Origin: Aureococcus anophagefferens | Lineage: Eukaryota; Sar; Pelagophyceae; Pelagomonadales; Pelagomonadaceae | NCBI RefSeq assembly: GCF_000186865.1 | Contig: NW_008705566.1 | Location: 2,225,699 to 2,289,698, forward strand | Length of the DNA stretch: 64,000 bases | Direction of reading: 5' to 3' | Shown: positions 9,601 to 17,805 of the stretch, one piece after another | Numbering within the stretch: the first letter of the stretch is position 1 | How the letters are laid out: each line of letters opens with the position of its first letter | Notes under the pieces: generated by a model | Seen by the model: only the letters and a program-made list of their open reading frames with translations | Told to the model about the DNA's origin: nothing | Database searches by the model: none | Made by a program: the position numbers and the translations under genes

Positions 9601-10200
9601 TTGGTGCAGACCCGGAGCCGGCGGAACGCCGCGCGGCGCCGCTTCGCGCGGTCGCGCCTCGCCGTCGTCTGCTTCCAGTGCGCGCGGCGCTTCCGCGTCG
9701 CCCGGCGGCGCCGCCGCGGCGCCGTGGCGCTGCAGCTGGCGCTCGCGCGCGTGCCCCGCGCGCGGCGCGCGGCCGCGGCCGCGCGCGTCGCGCGCCGCGG
9801 CGCGCGCGCCGCGACGACGCTCCAGTCGAACGTGCGCATGGTCCTCGCCATCCGCCGCAAGGTCCAGCGCAAGCGCGACCTCCAGGACGTCGACAAGCTC
9901 AAGAGCGAGCGCGCGCGTCTGATGCGCATGCTCGACTCGCTCCGCAAGGACCTCGGCGAGGTCCAGAAGCGCGCGAGCGGCAGCGACGACCAGGCGAAGC
10001 AGTATTTGGACATCATCCGCGACCTCCAGAACGAGGTCAAGGCCCTCAAGGTCGCGGAGACGAAGGCGAAGCTCGCCAAGGAGAAGGAGGCCTGCGGCCC
10101 GCAGATCACCATGGACCTCTTCGGCGACGCGGAGGTCCCCGGCGGCCGGACCGAGGAGGACGTCGACGGCGTCCAGGTCTGCGGCTGCGTGCCCGCGTAG
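6677..10200 (+). CDS. Unconventional myosin heavy chain (two exons)
   Basis: Exons 6677-6940 and 6997-10200 join in phase 0 over a 56-nt GC-AG intron, giving DLI|ALAHLHEPAILEAL, the expected start of the motor. The protein is about 1155 residues. It has an N-terminal SH3-like subdomain (APVWIADGDALWVPATVENR), P-loop GESGAGKTES (~196), switch I NDNSSRFGKW (~260), switch II DIFGFEVFDDGNSFEQ (~526) and YVRCLKPN before the converter (~776). A very basic neck (~905-1045) may hold degenerate IQ motifs, and a short ~70-residue coiled coil follows. There is no FERM, MyTH4, SH3 or globular cargo domain. The tail ends CGCVPA, placing cysteines where lipid could be attached, although Pro makes a classical CaaX box poor. 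It is an actin-based ATP-driven motor; the class was not determined. The start is the first Met giving a complete SH3-like domain. Confidence 0.93.
6941..6996 (+). other. 56-nt GC-AG intron in myosin gene
   Basis: Donor ATC|GCGCGT and acceptor ACAATAG|GCC keep the reading frame and restore a conserved part of the motor domain. No GT donor gives the right phase. It is not a copy of the ~200-nt introner family. Confidence 0.75.
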
Positions 10201-10271
10201 GTCCCTCTTGTTTTTCAAGGCGCCTAATCGTCTAGACAGAACTGGGGTTGCACGAGTGCATGGGCTTAGCC

Positions 10272-11198
10272 TCAAGTCTCCCACTGTGTGGCTGGGTAGT
10301 TTCCCCACGACTCCTCTGCCCCGGCAGATACAAGTGAGCCAGAATCGATGAGTTCGCTGGCACTCTTGGGGTAAGCTGCCGTGCAAAGCACGAATGGTGG
10401 ACATGGCGGCGAAGAAACAGCGGTCTGCATCATTCGTGTTTCATCAGCACCGTTGTCATATGGGAAATCCTCGCACTGGATGATCATTGGAGTACGCTCC
10501 CATTTTGACTGTGGCTCACTAAGTCGCACACACAGACCTGCGACGTCATTCAAGCAAAAAGTCACACACCCATGGAGCGTATCGACGAGGATTCGGACCA
10601 CCAACGGTTCATCGACCCACGTCCAAGAATCGGCGAGAGCCGGAATTTCGTAGTGCCGTCCATGCATCACCAATTCAACAGTTTCTCTATTACCCGTGCC
10701 ACCATCGTTACTGAACCATAGGATTAGTCCCCCAGGTTGGTTTGATAGGAAACGGCACGAGACAGTCGTGCCATACCAGACACTCGACAGCCTCAGCTCG
10801 ACGTAGACCCTCGACCGCAGAATGGGTTGTTTCAACATGATGGTCTCCAACCATGGAAGGTCGCCACCAAATTCCAGGCAGGTCACAGCGAGCTCTGAGA
10901 TTTTGCAGTCCAACTGCGTGAGTCGCGGAAGCGCTGTGCCGAATTCGAAAGCATACGACTCGTCGGGCTCGAGCGCGAATTCCGCAACGTACCGCGGCTC
11001 GTGTGAGAGCTGCGCGATATGCTGAATGACATCTTGTGGCAGGACACGCAATGATAACGCGCTTCGGGGACTGCGCCGTGGGCTCTCAGCGCTCGAGCGC
11101 CCCGGTCGGCGCAGTGCACCGAGGAGAAACGCATAGACTGAGGCGCGCTCTTCAGCGCCGACGTCGCCGCGGCGAACCAGGTTCTTACAGCGTATCAT
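10272..11198 (-). CDS. Hypothetical protein with markedly lower GC than neighbours
   Basis: The single frame of 308 residues is not recognised as a family. The start region is basic, and residues ~50-60 (LRVLPQDVIQHIAQL) resemble the helix that opens F-box domains. The C-terminal two thirds are rich in beta-strand-like segments (YVELRLSSVWYGTTVSC, GGLILWFSNDGG, LVVRILVDTLHGCVTF), reminiscent of SPRY-like sandwiches, but no signature is complete. Base composition here falls to about half G+C against about 70 percent either side, and codons end in A/T often. This could mean a recently acquired gene or a different selective regime. No signal peptide or membrane segment is evident. It lies tail-to-tail with the myosin gene. 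Confidence 0.55.
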   Translation of the reverse strand: MIRCKNLVRRGDVGAEERASVYAFLLGALRRPGRSSAESPRRSPRSALSLRVLPQDVIQHIAQLSHEPRYVAEFALEPDESYAFEFGTALPRLTQLDCKISELAVTCLEFGGDLPWLETIMLKQPILRSRVYVELRLSSVWYGTTVSCRFLSNQPGGLILWFSNDGGTGNRETVELVMHGRHYEIPALADSWTWVDEPLVVRILVDTLHGCVTFCLNDVAGLCVRLSEPQSKWERTPMIIQCEDFPYDNGADETRMMQTAVSSPPCPPFVLCTAAYPKSASELIDSGSLVSAGAEESWGNYPATQWET

Positions 11199-11397
11199 GC
11201 GTTCGAAACACCTGCCCGCACGACGACTGCCCTTTGGGGCTTCGCCGTTGTCGCGCGCGCTTCGCCGTTGTCGCGCCCGCGCGCGAGACGCCGCTCTGCG
11301 GATAAGACCGAGCTCGGCCGTGGCTCAACAAAACATCGAGCAGTTCAACGTGAAGAGAGGAGGCGCACTTTTAACGCCCTCCGTCGACCCCGCCTGC

Positions 11398-12447
11398 TCA
11401 CTCGACGTCCTCCTCGGCGCCGATGGGGAGCCGCGTCTTGTCGTCGCGGGGCCAGAAGTGGACCTGCCGGTCGTCGGAGCAGAACGCGACGACCTTGCCG
11501 TCGGGCGAGAAGCGGACGTTGCGGACGGTCTGGCCGCCGACGTGGTCTTCCGTCTCCGCGCCGATGTAGCAGTCGTCGAGCTTCTCCTTGTCGGCGACGC
11601 GGTACATGGTCGCGCGCCAGTCCCAGCCGCCCGCGACGACGACGTCCATCTCCGGCGAGAACGCGACGGCGAAGTAGTGCTTCTCCTCCGGGTTCGCGAT
11701 CTCCCAGATCTTCTCGCCCGTCGCCGAGTCCCACAAGATCAGCTTGTCGGCCCAGTCGCCGCTCACGAGCTTCGTGCCGTCGGCGCTGTAGGCGAGGCTC
11801 CGGCAGTCCGCGGCGATGTTCTCCAACTCGTTGCGCCACAGAATCTCCTCCTTGGGCTTCTCCTCGTCGACGTTCATCTTCCAGACCGTCACCGCCGCGC
11901 AGAAGCCCCCGGACGCGATGGCCGTGTTCTCCGGGTGCCAGGCCAGCGCCTTGAGCACGCCCTCCGTCGTGATGGACGTGATCATGTGGCCCCGCGTCGA
12001 GTGCCACAGCGTCACCATCTTCTCGAAGCAGCCGCAGGCGAAGACGTTGGCCTTGGGCGCGAAGGCGCAGGCGTAGACGATGCCCCCGTGCTCGAGGTCC
12101 TCCATGAGCTCGCCCGTCTCGAACTCGTAGATCTTGCCCTTCTTGTCGAAGCCGCCGCCGCAGCCGATGAGCTCGCCGTCGGGGCTCCAGTCGAGGCACT
12201 CGACCCAGTCCTCGGTCTCGATGGTGCGCACCTTGTCGAAGGTCTCGACGTCCCAGATGATGATCTTCTTGTCGTAGCCGCCCGCGGCCATCATCGTCCC
12301 GTCGGGGCTCCAGGCCATGCCCTTGACGTCGCTCTCGTGCTTCACCTGGCCGATGTGGGGCTTGCCGAGGTACTTGGCCGGCGGCAGGTTCGGGTCCCGC
12401 TTCGCCGGGTCGATGGGGCCCATGTCGTCGGGGAGCGAGTTCACCAT
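11398..12447 (-). CDS. WD40-repeat protein
   Basis: The 349 residues are almost entirely WD40 repeats. Blade ends are visible as KIIIWDVE, MVTLWHST, AVTVWKMN, KLILWDSA and QVHFWPRD. Blade starts read MAWSPDGTMMAAGG, LDWSPDGELIGCGG, LAWHPENTAIASGG, LAYSADGTKLVSGD and VAFSPEMDVVVAGG. Seven blades would form one closed propeller, with only a ~45-residue Pro-rich N-terminus and a short acidic end (GAEEDVE) outside it. WD40 propellers are protein-interaction platforms; nothing outside the propeller tells the complex. The start ATG is 54 bases from an upstream GGCAGCCC motif (minus strand) and the gene is divergent from the Anp1-like gene. Confidence 0.85.
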   Translation of the reverse strand: MVNSLPDDMGPIDPAKRDPNLPPAKYLGKPHIGQVKHESDVKGMAWSPDGTMMAAGGYDKKIIIWDVETFDKVRTIETEDWVECLDWSPDGELIGCGGGFDKKGKIYEFETGELMEDLEHGGIVYACAFAPKANVFACGCFEKMVTLWHSTRGHMITSITTEGVLKALAWHPENTAIASGGFCAAVTVWKMNVDEEKPKEEILWRNELENIAADCRSLAYSADGTKLVSGDWADKLILWDSATGEKIWEIANPEEKHYFAVAFSPEMDVVVAGGWDWRATMYRVADKEKLDDCYIGAETEDHVGGQTVRNVRFSPDGKVVAFCSDDRQVHFWPRDDKTRLPIGAEEDVE

Positions 12448-12500
12448 GGTGCTGCGACCGCCGCGGCCTCGCGCCGACGTCCACCTCGGAAATCAATGAT

Positions 12501-12508
12501 GGGCTGCC
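12501..12508 (-). promoter_or_regulatory. GGCAGCCC motif upstream of WD40 gene
   Basis: On the minus strand GGCAGCCCATCATTG lies ~55 bases before the ATG. With the copy at 12558-12567 on the other strand it gives one motif per gene of this divergent pair, each in the sense of its gene. Confidence 0.4.
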
Positions 12509-12557
12509 TCCTTCTAAGTAAACATCTACAACTTGCAGTGATTCAGTTCGCGACGAT

Positions 12558-12567
12558 GGGGCAGCCC
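12558..12567 (+). promoter_or_regulatory. GGGGCAGCCC motif upstream of GT62-like gene
   Basis: The motif lies 27 bases before the ATG at 12594, in sense orientation. It is a member of the recurrent set described in the findings. Confidence 0.4.
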
Positions 12568-12593
12568 ATGGATTTGCACTAGAAGCAAAGGCG

Positions 12594-13487
12594 ATGCGCT
12601 GGCTGTGCGCCTGCTGCGCCGTCGCCGCCGCGCAGAACGTCTCCGGCGTCGCCATCCTGACGCCCGTGCACCGCACGCACGAGAGCCGCCACGACCGCTA
12701 CGTGCGGAACCTGCGGTCCCTCGGCGGCCTCGTGCTGAAGACCTGCCGCGTCGCGTTCCTCGTCGACAAGACGTCGATGCCCATCGTGAAAGCGTCGAAG
12801 CGCGCCATCCTCGCGGCGGGCTTCGGGTCCGTGCTCGTCGTGCCGGAGACGGGCCGCAACGTCGACGGCGAGATCGCGAAGCACGACGACCGCCACGACC
12901 CGGCCGTGCAGCGACAGCGGCGGAGCCGCCTCGCCCGCGCGCGCAACAAGCTCGCGTTCACGGCGCTCGGCGTGCCGTTCCTCGGCGTCACGATCGCCTG
13001 GACGCTCTGGCTCGACAGCGACCTCGCGTCGTTCCCGCCGTTGATCGTGCCGCGGCTCCTCGAGGCGGACGCGGACGTCGTCGCGCCGCGCGTCGTCGAC
13101 GCCAACCGCGTGCTCTACGACAAGAACTCCTGGCAGCACTCCGAGGAGTCGCGCGAGGCGTGCCGCGCGCTGCCGCGCGGCGCGCTCCTCGTGCAGGGCG
13201 GCTACCGGAGGCCCGTCTCGACGGTGCTCGACGGCGACGGCCGCGCGCAGCGGGACCTGGGCATCGCCCACATGGACGCGCTCGCGGCGCGCGCCGAGCG
13301 CTTCGCGCCCCTCGACGCCGTCGGCACGGCGTGCCTGCTCATCAGAGCCGACGTCTTCGGCGACGTCGAGTTCCCCGCGGAGCTCACGGAGGGCCACCTC
13401 CTCGAGAGCGAGGGCTTCGGCGAGCTCGCGGCGAAGCGGGGCTACCGCGTCGTCGGCGACGTCCGGACCGTCGTCGTGCACGCGTAA
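12594..13487 (+). CDS. Anp1/Mnn9-like (GT62) mannosyltransferase family protein
   Basis: The 297 residues start with a short hydrophobic signal (MRWLCACCAVAAAQ). The family signatures of the Golgi alpha-mannosyltransferases Anp1/Mnn9/Van1 are present in order: RLARARNKL (~122), the DxD-bearing AWTLWLDSDLASFPP (~143), ADVVAPRVVD, YDKNSWQ (~180), VGTACLLIRADVF (~245) and HLLESEGFGELAAKRGYRVVG near the C-terminus. These enzymes use GDP-mannose in the Golgi to extend N-glycans in yeast. The role in an alga is inferred only from the fold. The length fits the catalytic domain with almost no stem region. It is divergent from the WD40 gene and convergent with the FYVE gene, whose stop is 9 bases past this one's stop codon (13485-13487). 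Confidence 0.8.
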   Translation: MRWLCACCAVAAAQNVSGVAILTPVHRTHESRHDRYVRNLRSLGGLVLKTCRVAFLVDKTSMPIVKASKRAILAAGFGSVLVVPETGRNVDGEIAKHDDRHDPAVQRQRRSRLARARNKLAFTALGVPFLGVTIAWTLWLDSDLASFPPLIVPRLLEADADVVAPRVVDANRVLYDKNSWQHSEESREACRALPRGALLVQGGYRRPVSTVLDGDGRAQRDLGIAHMDALAARAERFAPLDAVGTACLLIRADVFGDVEFPAELTEGHLLESEGFGELAAKRGYRVVGDVRTVVVHA

Positions 13488-13493
13488 GTCACA

Positions 13494-15534
13494 TTACAGC
13501 GACATGACCTCGTCGGGCGGCTTGGGCCGGAGCCGCGCGCCGTCCGTCTGCTTCTCGCCGACGCCGTCGACGGAGATGGTGTAGTAGGCCTCGGGCGGGT
13601 CGTCGAGGTGGACCTTGAGGACCGTCGCGTCGACGAGGTCGCCGCCGGAGCCGCTCCGGTAGAGCACGGCCGCGCCCGGCGCGTAGACGACGTCGTCGCC
13701 CGCAGGCAGCGGCGGCAGCGGCGGCGGCGCCGGCCGCCGCCGCGGCGCGGCCGGCGAGCCCGGCGGCGTGTAGAGGGGCGGCGCCTCCGGCAGCGGCGGC
13801 GGCGGCGACGCCTCCTTGGTCTCCTCGAGGTTCGCCGCCTCGGGGCCCGGCCGGCGGATCGCGCGCCTCCAGCCCGCGACGGCGTCGCGCGCCGCGGCCC
13901 GCACGGTCTCCGGCGCGCGCGCGTCGCGGCTCAGGCGCTGCACGGCGCGCCCGACCTTCGTGCGCCGCAGCGCCGCCTCGTCGACGGGCAGCGCGCGCGC
14001 GTCGACGGCCAGCAGCGTCGCCGCGTCGCCCCACCGGCGGTCGTCGACCGCGGTACGGAGCTCGGCCGCGAAGCGCGCGCAGGCCGCGGCCGGGTCGTCG
14101 GCCGTCGCCTCGAAGGCGTAGCTCGGCGCCGGCGCCGCGAGGGCCGTCTCCTCCTCGAGGGCCGATAAATTCGCCGCCGTGAGGCCCGACGCCGGCGGCC
14201 GCGCGTCGCCGCTTTTACCGCCGAGCGCCTTCGACCGCGCGGCCCTGAGGGACACGCGGCCCGCCGTGCGCTTCACGCGGTGGCTTCGGCGGCTCACGGC
14301 CGTCGTCGCCACGGAGAATTCCGACGCGGCGTCGTCGTCGTCGAACAGCGCGGCGCCCAGCGCGGCGTCGGCGACGATCGTCGGCCCCGCGCCCCGCTTC
14401 GGCGACGCGGCGGCGGACGTCCAGGCCGCGGGCACGGGGCCCACGCGCTTCGGCGTCAGGGGCGAGCCGTCGCCGCGGCCGAGCGCGAGGTCCGCCGCGG
14501 CGTCCTCGGCCTCGCGCTTCGCCTCGTCGGCCTCGACGCGCTGCTCCGCCTTGCTCTCGAGCCAGGCCGCGCGGCCCCGCGGGCCGCCGTCGCCCTCGAC
14601 GGAGAAGCGCACGGTGCGGCAGAGGTGCTCCATGCGCAGCACCCTGCCGCCCGCGCCGGACACGCGTAAAAACGCCTTCCGCCGCCGCCGCTCGTAGAAG
14701 ACCGCGACGCGGCGCTCGACCCAGGCGTCGCCCTCGCAGACGAGCACCGTCGCCGCGCGCTGGACGTCCGTCGCGCCGCTCCGCAGGTCGTCGACGTGCT
14801 CGCGCCAGGACCGGCCGTCGCAGACGTCGAGCGCCTCGAAGCAGACGCGCGCGTAGCCTGGGCAGCAAAAGGGTGATTCAACGTCGCTTCAACGTGAGTG
14901 TTCCGCGCGCGCGCGTTCCGGAAAAAGCATCCACGCGTCGAGAGCGCTCCGAGAGATGATCGCTCGTCCAAAAAATAGCCGAAACGAGTGGAAAACGACC
15001 GAGAAAGGAGCCTTTGAAGTTGGGAATTTCGCTCTCTTGTCCTGCCCCGCGCGTAGCCCGCCTCGTCCCGCAACACCACGAGGGCGCCCGGCGCCTCCTC
15101 GGGCTTCGGGCTCGCGGCCTCGGCCTCCGGCGGCGGCGGCGCCAGCCCGAGGAACGCCGCGAACTGGTCCGTCAGCGAGCCGCCGGCGTTTTTGAGTTCG
15201 GCTTCGAGCGCCGCCTCCGCGAGCCGCGCGTCGCGCAGGCTCCGCTGCTGCCGCTCGACCCAGGAGAAGCAGTCGCTGCAGGACCGCACGGCGCGCCGCC
15301 GGCCGAAGAGCTGGCCCTCCGCCGGCAACTCGACCCGCCAGGTGCTGCACCTACATGATTCGACGTGAATTTTTGGCTAGAGTGGGCACATACTCACTCG
15401 TCGCAAAAACAGAGACCGCAGAGGCGGCAATGGTGCCGCCGCGTGAAGACGACGCTAAAGTCGTCGCCGCACTTCGGGCAGTTACTGACCGTCGTGTCCT
15501 TCTGCCACTCCTCGGGCGGGCACAGCGACACCAT
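13494..15534 (-). CDS. FYVE zinc-finger protein (three exons, one intron an introner)
   Basis: Exons 15534-15398, 15350-15058 and 14857-13494 total 1794 bases and give 597 residues in frame. The finger is complete only after splicing: W10QKD, Cys19/22, RRHHCR (32-37), Cys36/39, Cys44/47 and Cys70/73, with the RxxLP-like RVELP between. This is the exact eight-cysteine FYVE spacing. FYVE fingers bind phosphatidylinositol 3-phosphate on endosomes. The rest is Ala/Glu/Arg-rich with a possible coiled coil (~215-250). The C-terminus (GAAVLYRSGSGGDLVDATVL and the following strands) looks like a small Tudor/SH3-like barrel. Intron 1 is 47 nt with donor GTGAGT. Intron 2 is a 200-nt introner restoring DEAGYARVCFEAL. 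The Met at 15534 puts the finger at the extreme N-terminus. It is divergent from the PH-domain gene (126-base gap). Confidence 0.85.
14858..15057 (-). mobile_element. Introner element, subfamily A copy 1 (intron of FYVE gene)
   Basis: The 200-nt intron is flanked by an exact 8-bp duplication (plus-strand CGCGTAGC at 14850-14857 and 15050-15057). Ends are imperfect inverted repeats: CGGGGCAGGACAAGAG at the 5' side and, reverse-complemented, CTGGGCAGCAAAAG at the 3' side. The acceptor CCCAG comes from the element terminus, while the GC donor is the first two bases of the duplicated target (sense GCTACGCG). It is highly similar to the copy at 37795. Confidence 0.9.
15351..15397 (-). other. 47-nt GT-AG intron within the FYVE finger
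   Basis: Donor GA|GTGAGT and acceptor ATGTAG|GTGC join FCDE to CSTWRVELP in phase 2. This completes cysteines 5-8 of the finger, which is strong evidence for the junction. Confidence 0.88.
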
Positions 15535-15660
15535 GCCGTCGATGGTGGCCCCGGGGCTGCTTCGAGGCCGTTCGTGCCGCCGCGTGTTGCTGCCGGGTCG
15601 ATATTGCAGCTTCGAATGGCCATGGTCTGGGCAACCCGGCTTCTCTGAGCGGGACGCACC

Positions 15661-17715
15661 ATGCGGCGGTCGATGCAGGCTTCGTCGCGGCGGTCGATGC
15701 AGGCGAAGAAGGAGGTGGCCGTGACGGAGTCCGTGTTCCCCGGCGGGCGCGACGACGACGAGCTCCAGTTCGAGTGCTCGAACCCCATCGGCCGCGAGAC
15801 GCTCATGTCCCTGGGGCGGCCCACGGTCCAGGAGAAGGTCCTCGTGGAGGGGCTGCTGTGGAAGCGCGACCGCGGCAAGCGCCTGCTCAAGGCCGTCGTC
15901 GGCGTGCGCTGGCAGCTGCGCTGGTTCCGCATCGTCGAGGGCCGGGACGAGCTCGAGTGGTACCACGACAGCGGCGAGATCGAGTCGCGCGCGCCCTGCG
16001 GCACGATGGCCCTGAGCGACCGCGTCGTCGAGCTCGTGCCGCGGGCCGACGCCAACGGGCGCATGAACTGCTTCGCGCTGCGGCGCCGCGAGAACGGCAG
16101 GGCCGTCTCGGGCGAGATGGTGCTCGCGGCGACGTCCGCGCCCGACGTCGCCAACTGGCTCGAGGCGCTCATGTACGTGACGCGCGGCGCGGGCGGGCCG
16201 ACGATGCTCGAGCGCTGCCGGTCCGAGAGCCTGCGGAGCACGCTGTCGCGGCCGTCGCTCTTCGTCGACGACGCGGGCGGCGGCCTCGCCGACGACGTCG
16301 CGGCGCCGCCCCGGGCGCCGCCGACGCCCCGGCGGCCGGAGACGCCGCGCACGCGGTCCCTCAAGACGCAGGCGGCCTACCTCGCGAGCGCCGAGGGCCA
16401 GTTCTCGACGTCGCTCGCCGCGCTCGCGAAAAAGGCAAAGGTCCTCGCGGAGCGGTCCGTGCCCGCGTCGCTGCGGTCCTACTACGCGCCTTTGGATCGG
16501 GGCGTCGCCGTCGTCAAGGACATGGCCGAGGACGGCCGGTTGAGCGACGCGGGCGCGCGGGCGCTGCTCGTGGCCGTGCCGCGAATCGACCGCCGGTTCG
16601 GGACGTCCCGACCGAACTTCGAACCTCTCTCGCTCGGTCGCATCGACGTCGATTCGGCTGATTTTTGGACGGATCGATGGCTCGCATCGAGTTATCGAAG
16701 CACAGTCAAAGAGGTTGCGTAGAAATTGTCGCGTACGCTTACATTGAAGTCGGGTTGAAGATTTGAATTCGCGCGCAGGCTCGTGGAGGTCGCGCTGCAG
16801 AACCGCGAGGTCGTCGCCGCGGTCCGCGACGCGGACGAGGCGCGGCTCGAGGCGCTCGCCCTGAAGATCAAGGAGATCAACGCCTGCCAGGACCACCTCG
16901 TCGGCCGCCGGGAGACGGGGAAGCGGGCGAGCCGCGCGCGGTTCTCGCTCTACGCGGGCGCCGCGGAGGCCGCGTCCTCCTTCGACGCGCCGCCATCGCC
17001 GCCGCCGGTCGCCCCGCCGCCGGCGACGCCGCCCGCGGCGCCCGCCGCCGGGTCCGCGCTCCGCACGGCGGCGTCGGCGCGCCCGCGCGGCCGCGTGCGC
17101 TTCGCACCGGTCGTGCGCCAGAGGCTCTTCGCGTACGCGCTCGCGGCGACGGTGCCGAGCGACGGCGGCGCGGCCATCGGCCTCGGGCGCTACGTCGAGG
17201 ACGACGCCTACGACCTCGACGACTTCGAGGCGCTGCGGGGCGGCACGACGGCGCTCCAGGTCGACGCGGCGATGGCCGCGTACGTCGCCGGCGAGGCGGA
17301 GCGCTACCTGCGGAGCCTCGACGGCGACGAGTCCGACGAGGACTACTCCGAGGAGGAGAGCGACGACGACGACGACGACGGCGCCGAGTGGCCGCCGGCG
17401 TGGCGCTACCCGCGGGAGACGTTCCAGGACGACGGCGCGATCCCGCCCGAGGAGCGCGCGCGGCTCCTCGCGGCCTCGGGCCACCGCCGCGTGTCCATCA
17501 GCCTCAACGCCGCCCAGCTGCTGGCCATCGCCCAGTCGCGGAAGCGCAACTCGCGCGCGCGCGCCGCGCGGCGCATCATCGACGGCGACGACCCGGACGA
17601 GGTCATGGCCTGGCTCGCGGACATGGAGAAGGCCGCGTCCGTCGAGGCGTACGCCGCCCACTGGCGCACGACGGCGCGGAGCCGGGCCGAGGCGAGGCGC
17701 GTCGAAGCGACGTAA
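15661..17715 (+). CDS. PH-domain protein with introner intron
   Basis: Exons 15661-16565 and 16779-17715 give 613 residues; the junction reads ARALLVEVALQNREVV. A pleckstrin-homology domain spans ~60-170: VLVEGLLWKRDRGKRLLKAV, WQLRWFRIVEG, LEWYHDSGE and the closing helix with the invariant Trp (DVANWLEALMYV). PH domains bind phosphoinositides or proteins at membranes. C-terminal parts are a helical segment (~240-350), a Pro/Ala linker, an acidic stretch (DESDEDYSEEESDDDDDD near 490) and a basic helix. No catalytic domain is seen. Without splicing, translation would run into LLVAVPRIDRRF, which is element sequence. It is divergent from the FYVE gene, so two phosphoinositide-binding genes share a 126-base promoter region. 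Confidence 0.85.
16566..16778 (+). mobile_element. Introner element, subfamily B copy 1 (intron of PH gene)
   Basis: The 213-nt intron has a perfect 8-bp duplication GCTCGTGG at 16566-16573 and 16779-16786. The donor GC is the start of the left duplicate and the acceptor GCGCGCAG is the element end. It shares the internal block TTCGGCTGATTTTTGGACG and TTGAAGTCGGGTTGAAGATT with the copies at 55213 and 57726, in the same orientation relative to transcription. Its termini (CCGTGCCGCGAAT / rc CTGCGCGCGAAT) differ from theirs. Confidence 0.9.
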
Positions 17716-17805
17716 GGAGGAGGATGAGGTCGCTGCCCGGTCAACGTGGACTGATGTGTCGACCGCGCGGAGCAAACTTGACGTTCAACCGAGCCGAATT
17801 GAAGC

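Noticed and set aside
11335..11360. Shared 13-mer CATCGAGCAGTTC with 19783-19795
   Set aside because: A single short match between two intergenic regions with no extended similarity; chance is likely in biased sequence.
16574..16722. In-frame continuation of the PH gene past 16565 (LLVAVPRIDRRF...)
   Set aside because: This is introner sequence found in two other genes. The 8-bp duplication and the protein continuity LLVEVALQ show that it is spliced out.
15398..17775. A long minus-strand open frame antisense to the PH-domain gene, continuous with FYVE exon 1
   Set aside because: Only its last ~45 codons (from 15534) encode FYVE sequence. The rest is the Arg/Ala-rich mirror of the PH gene and its introner.
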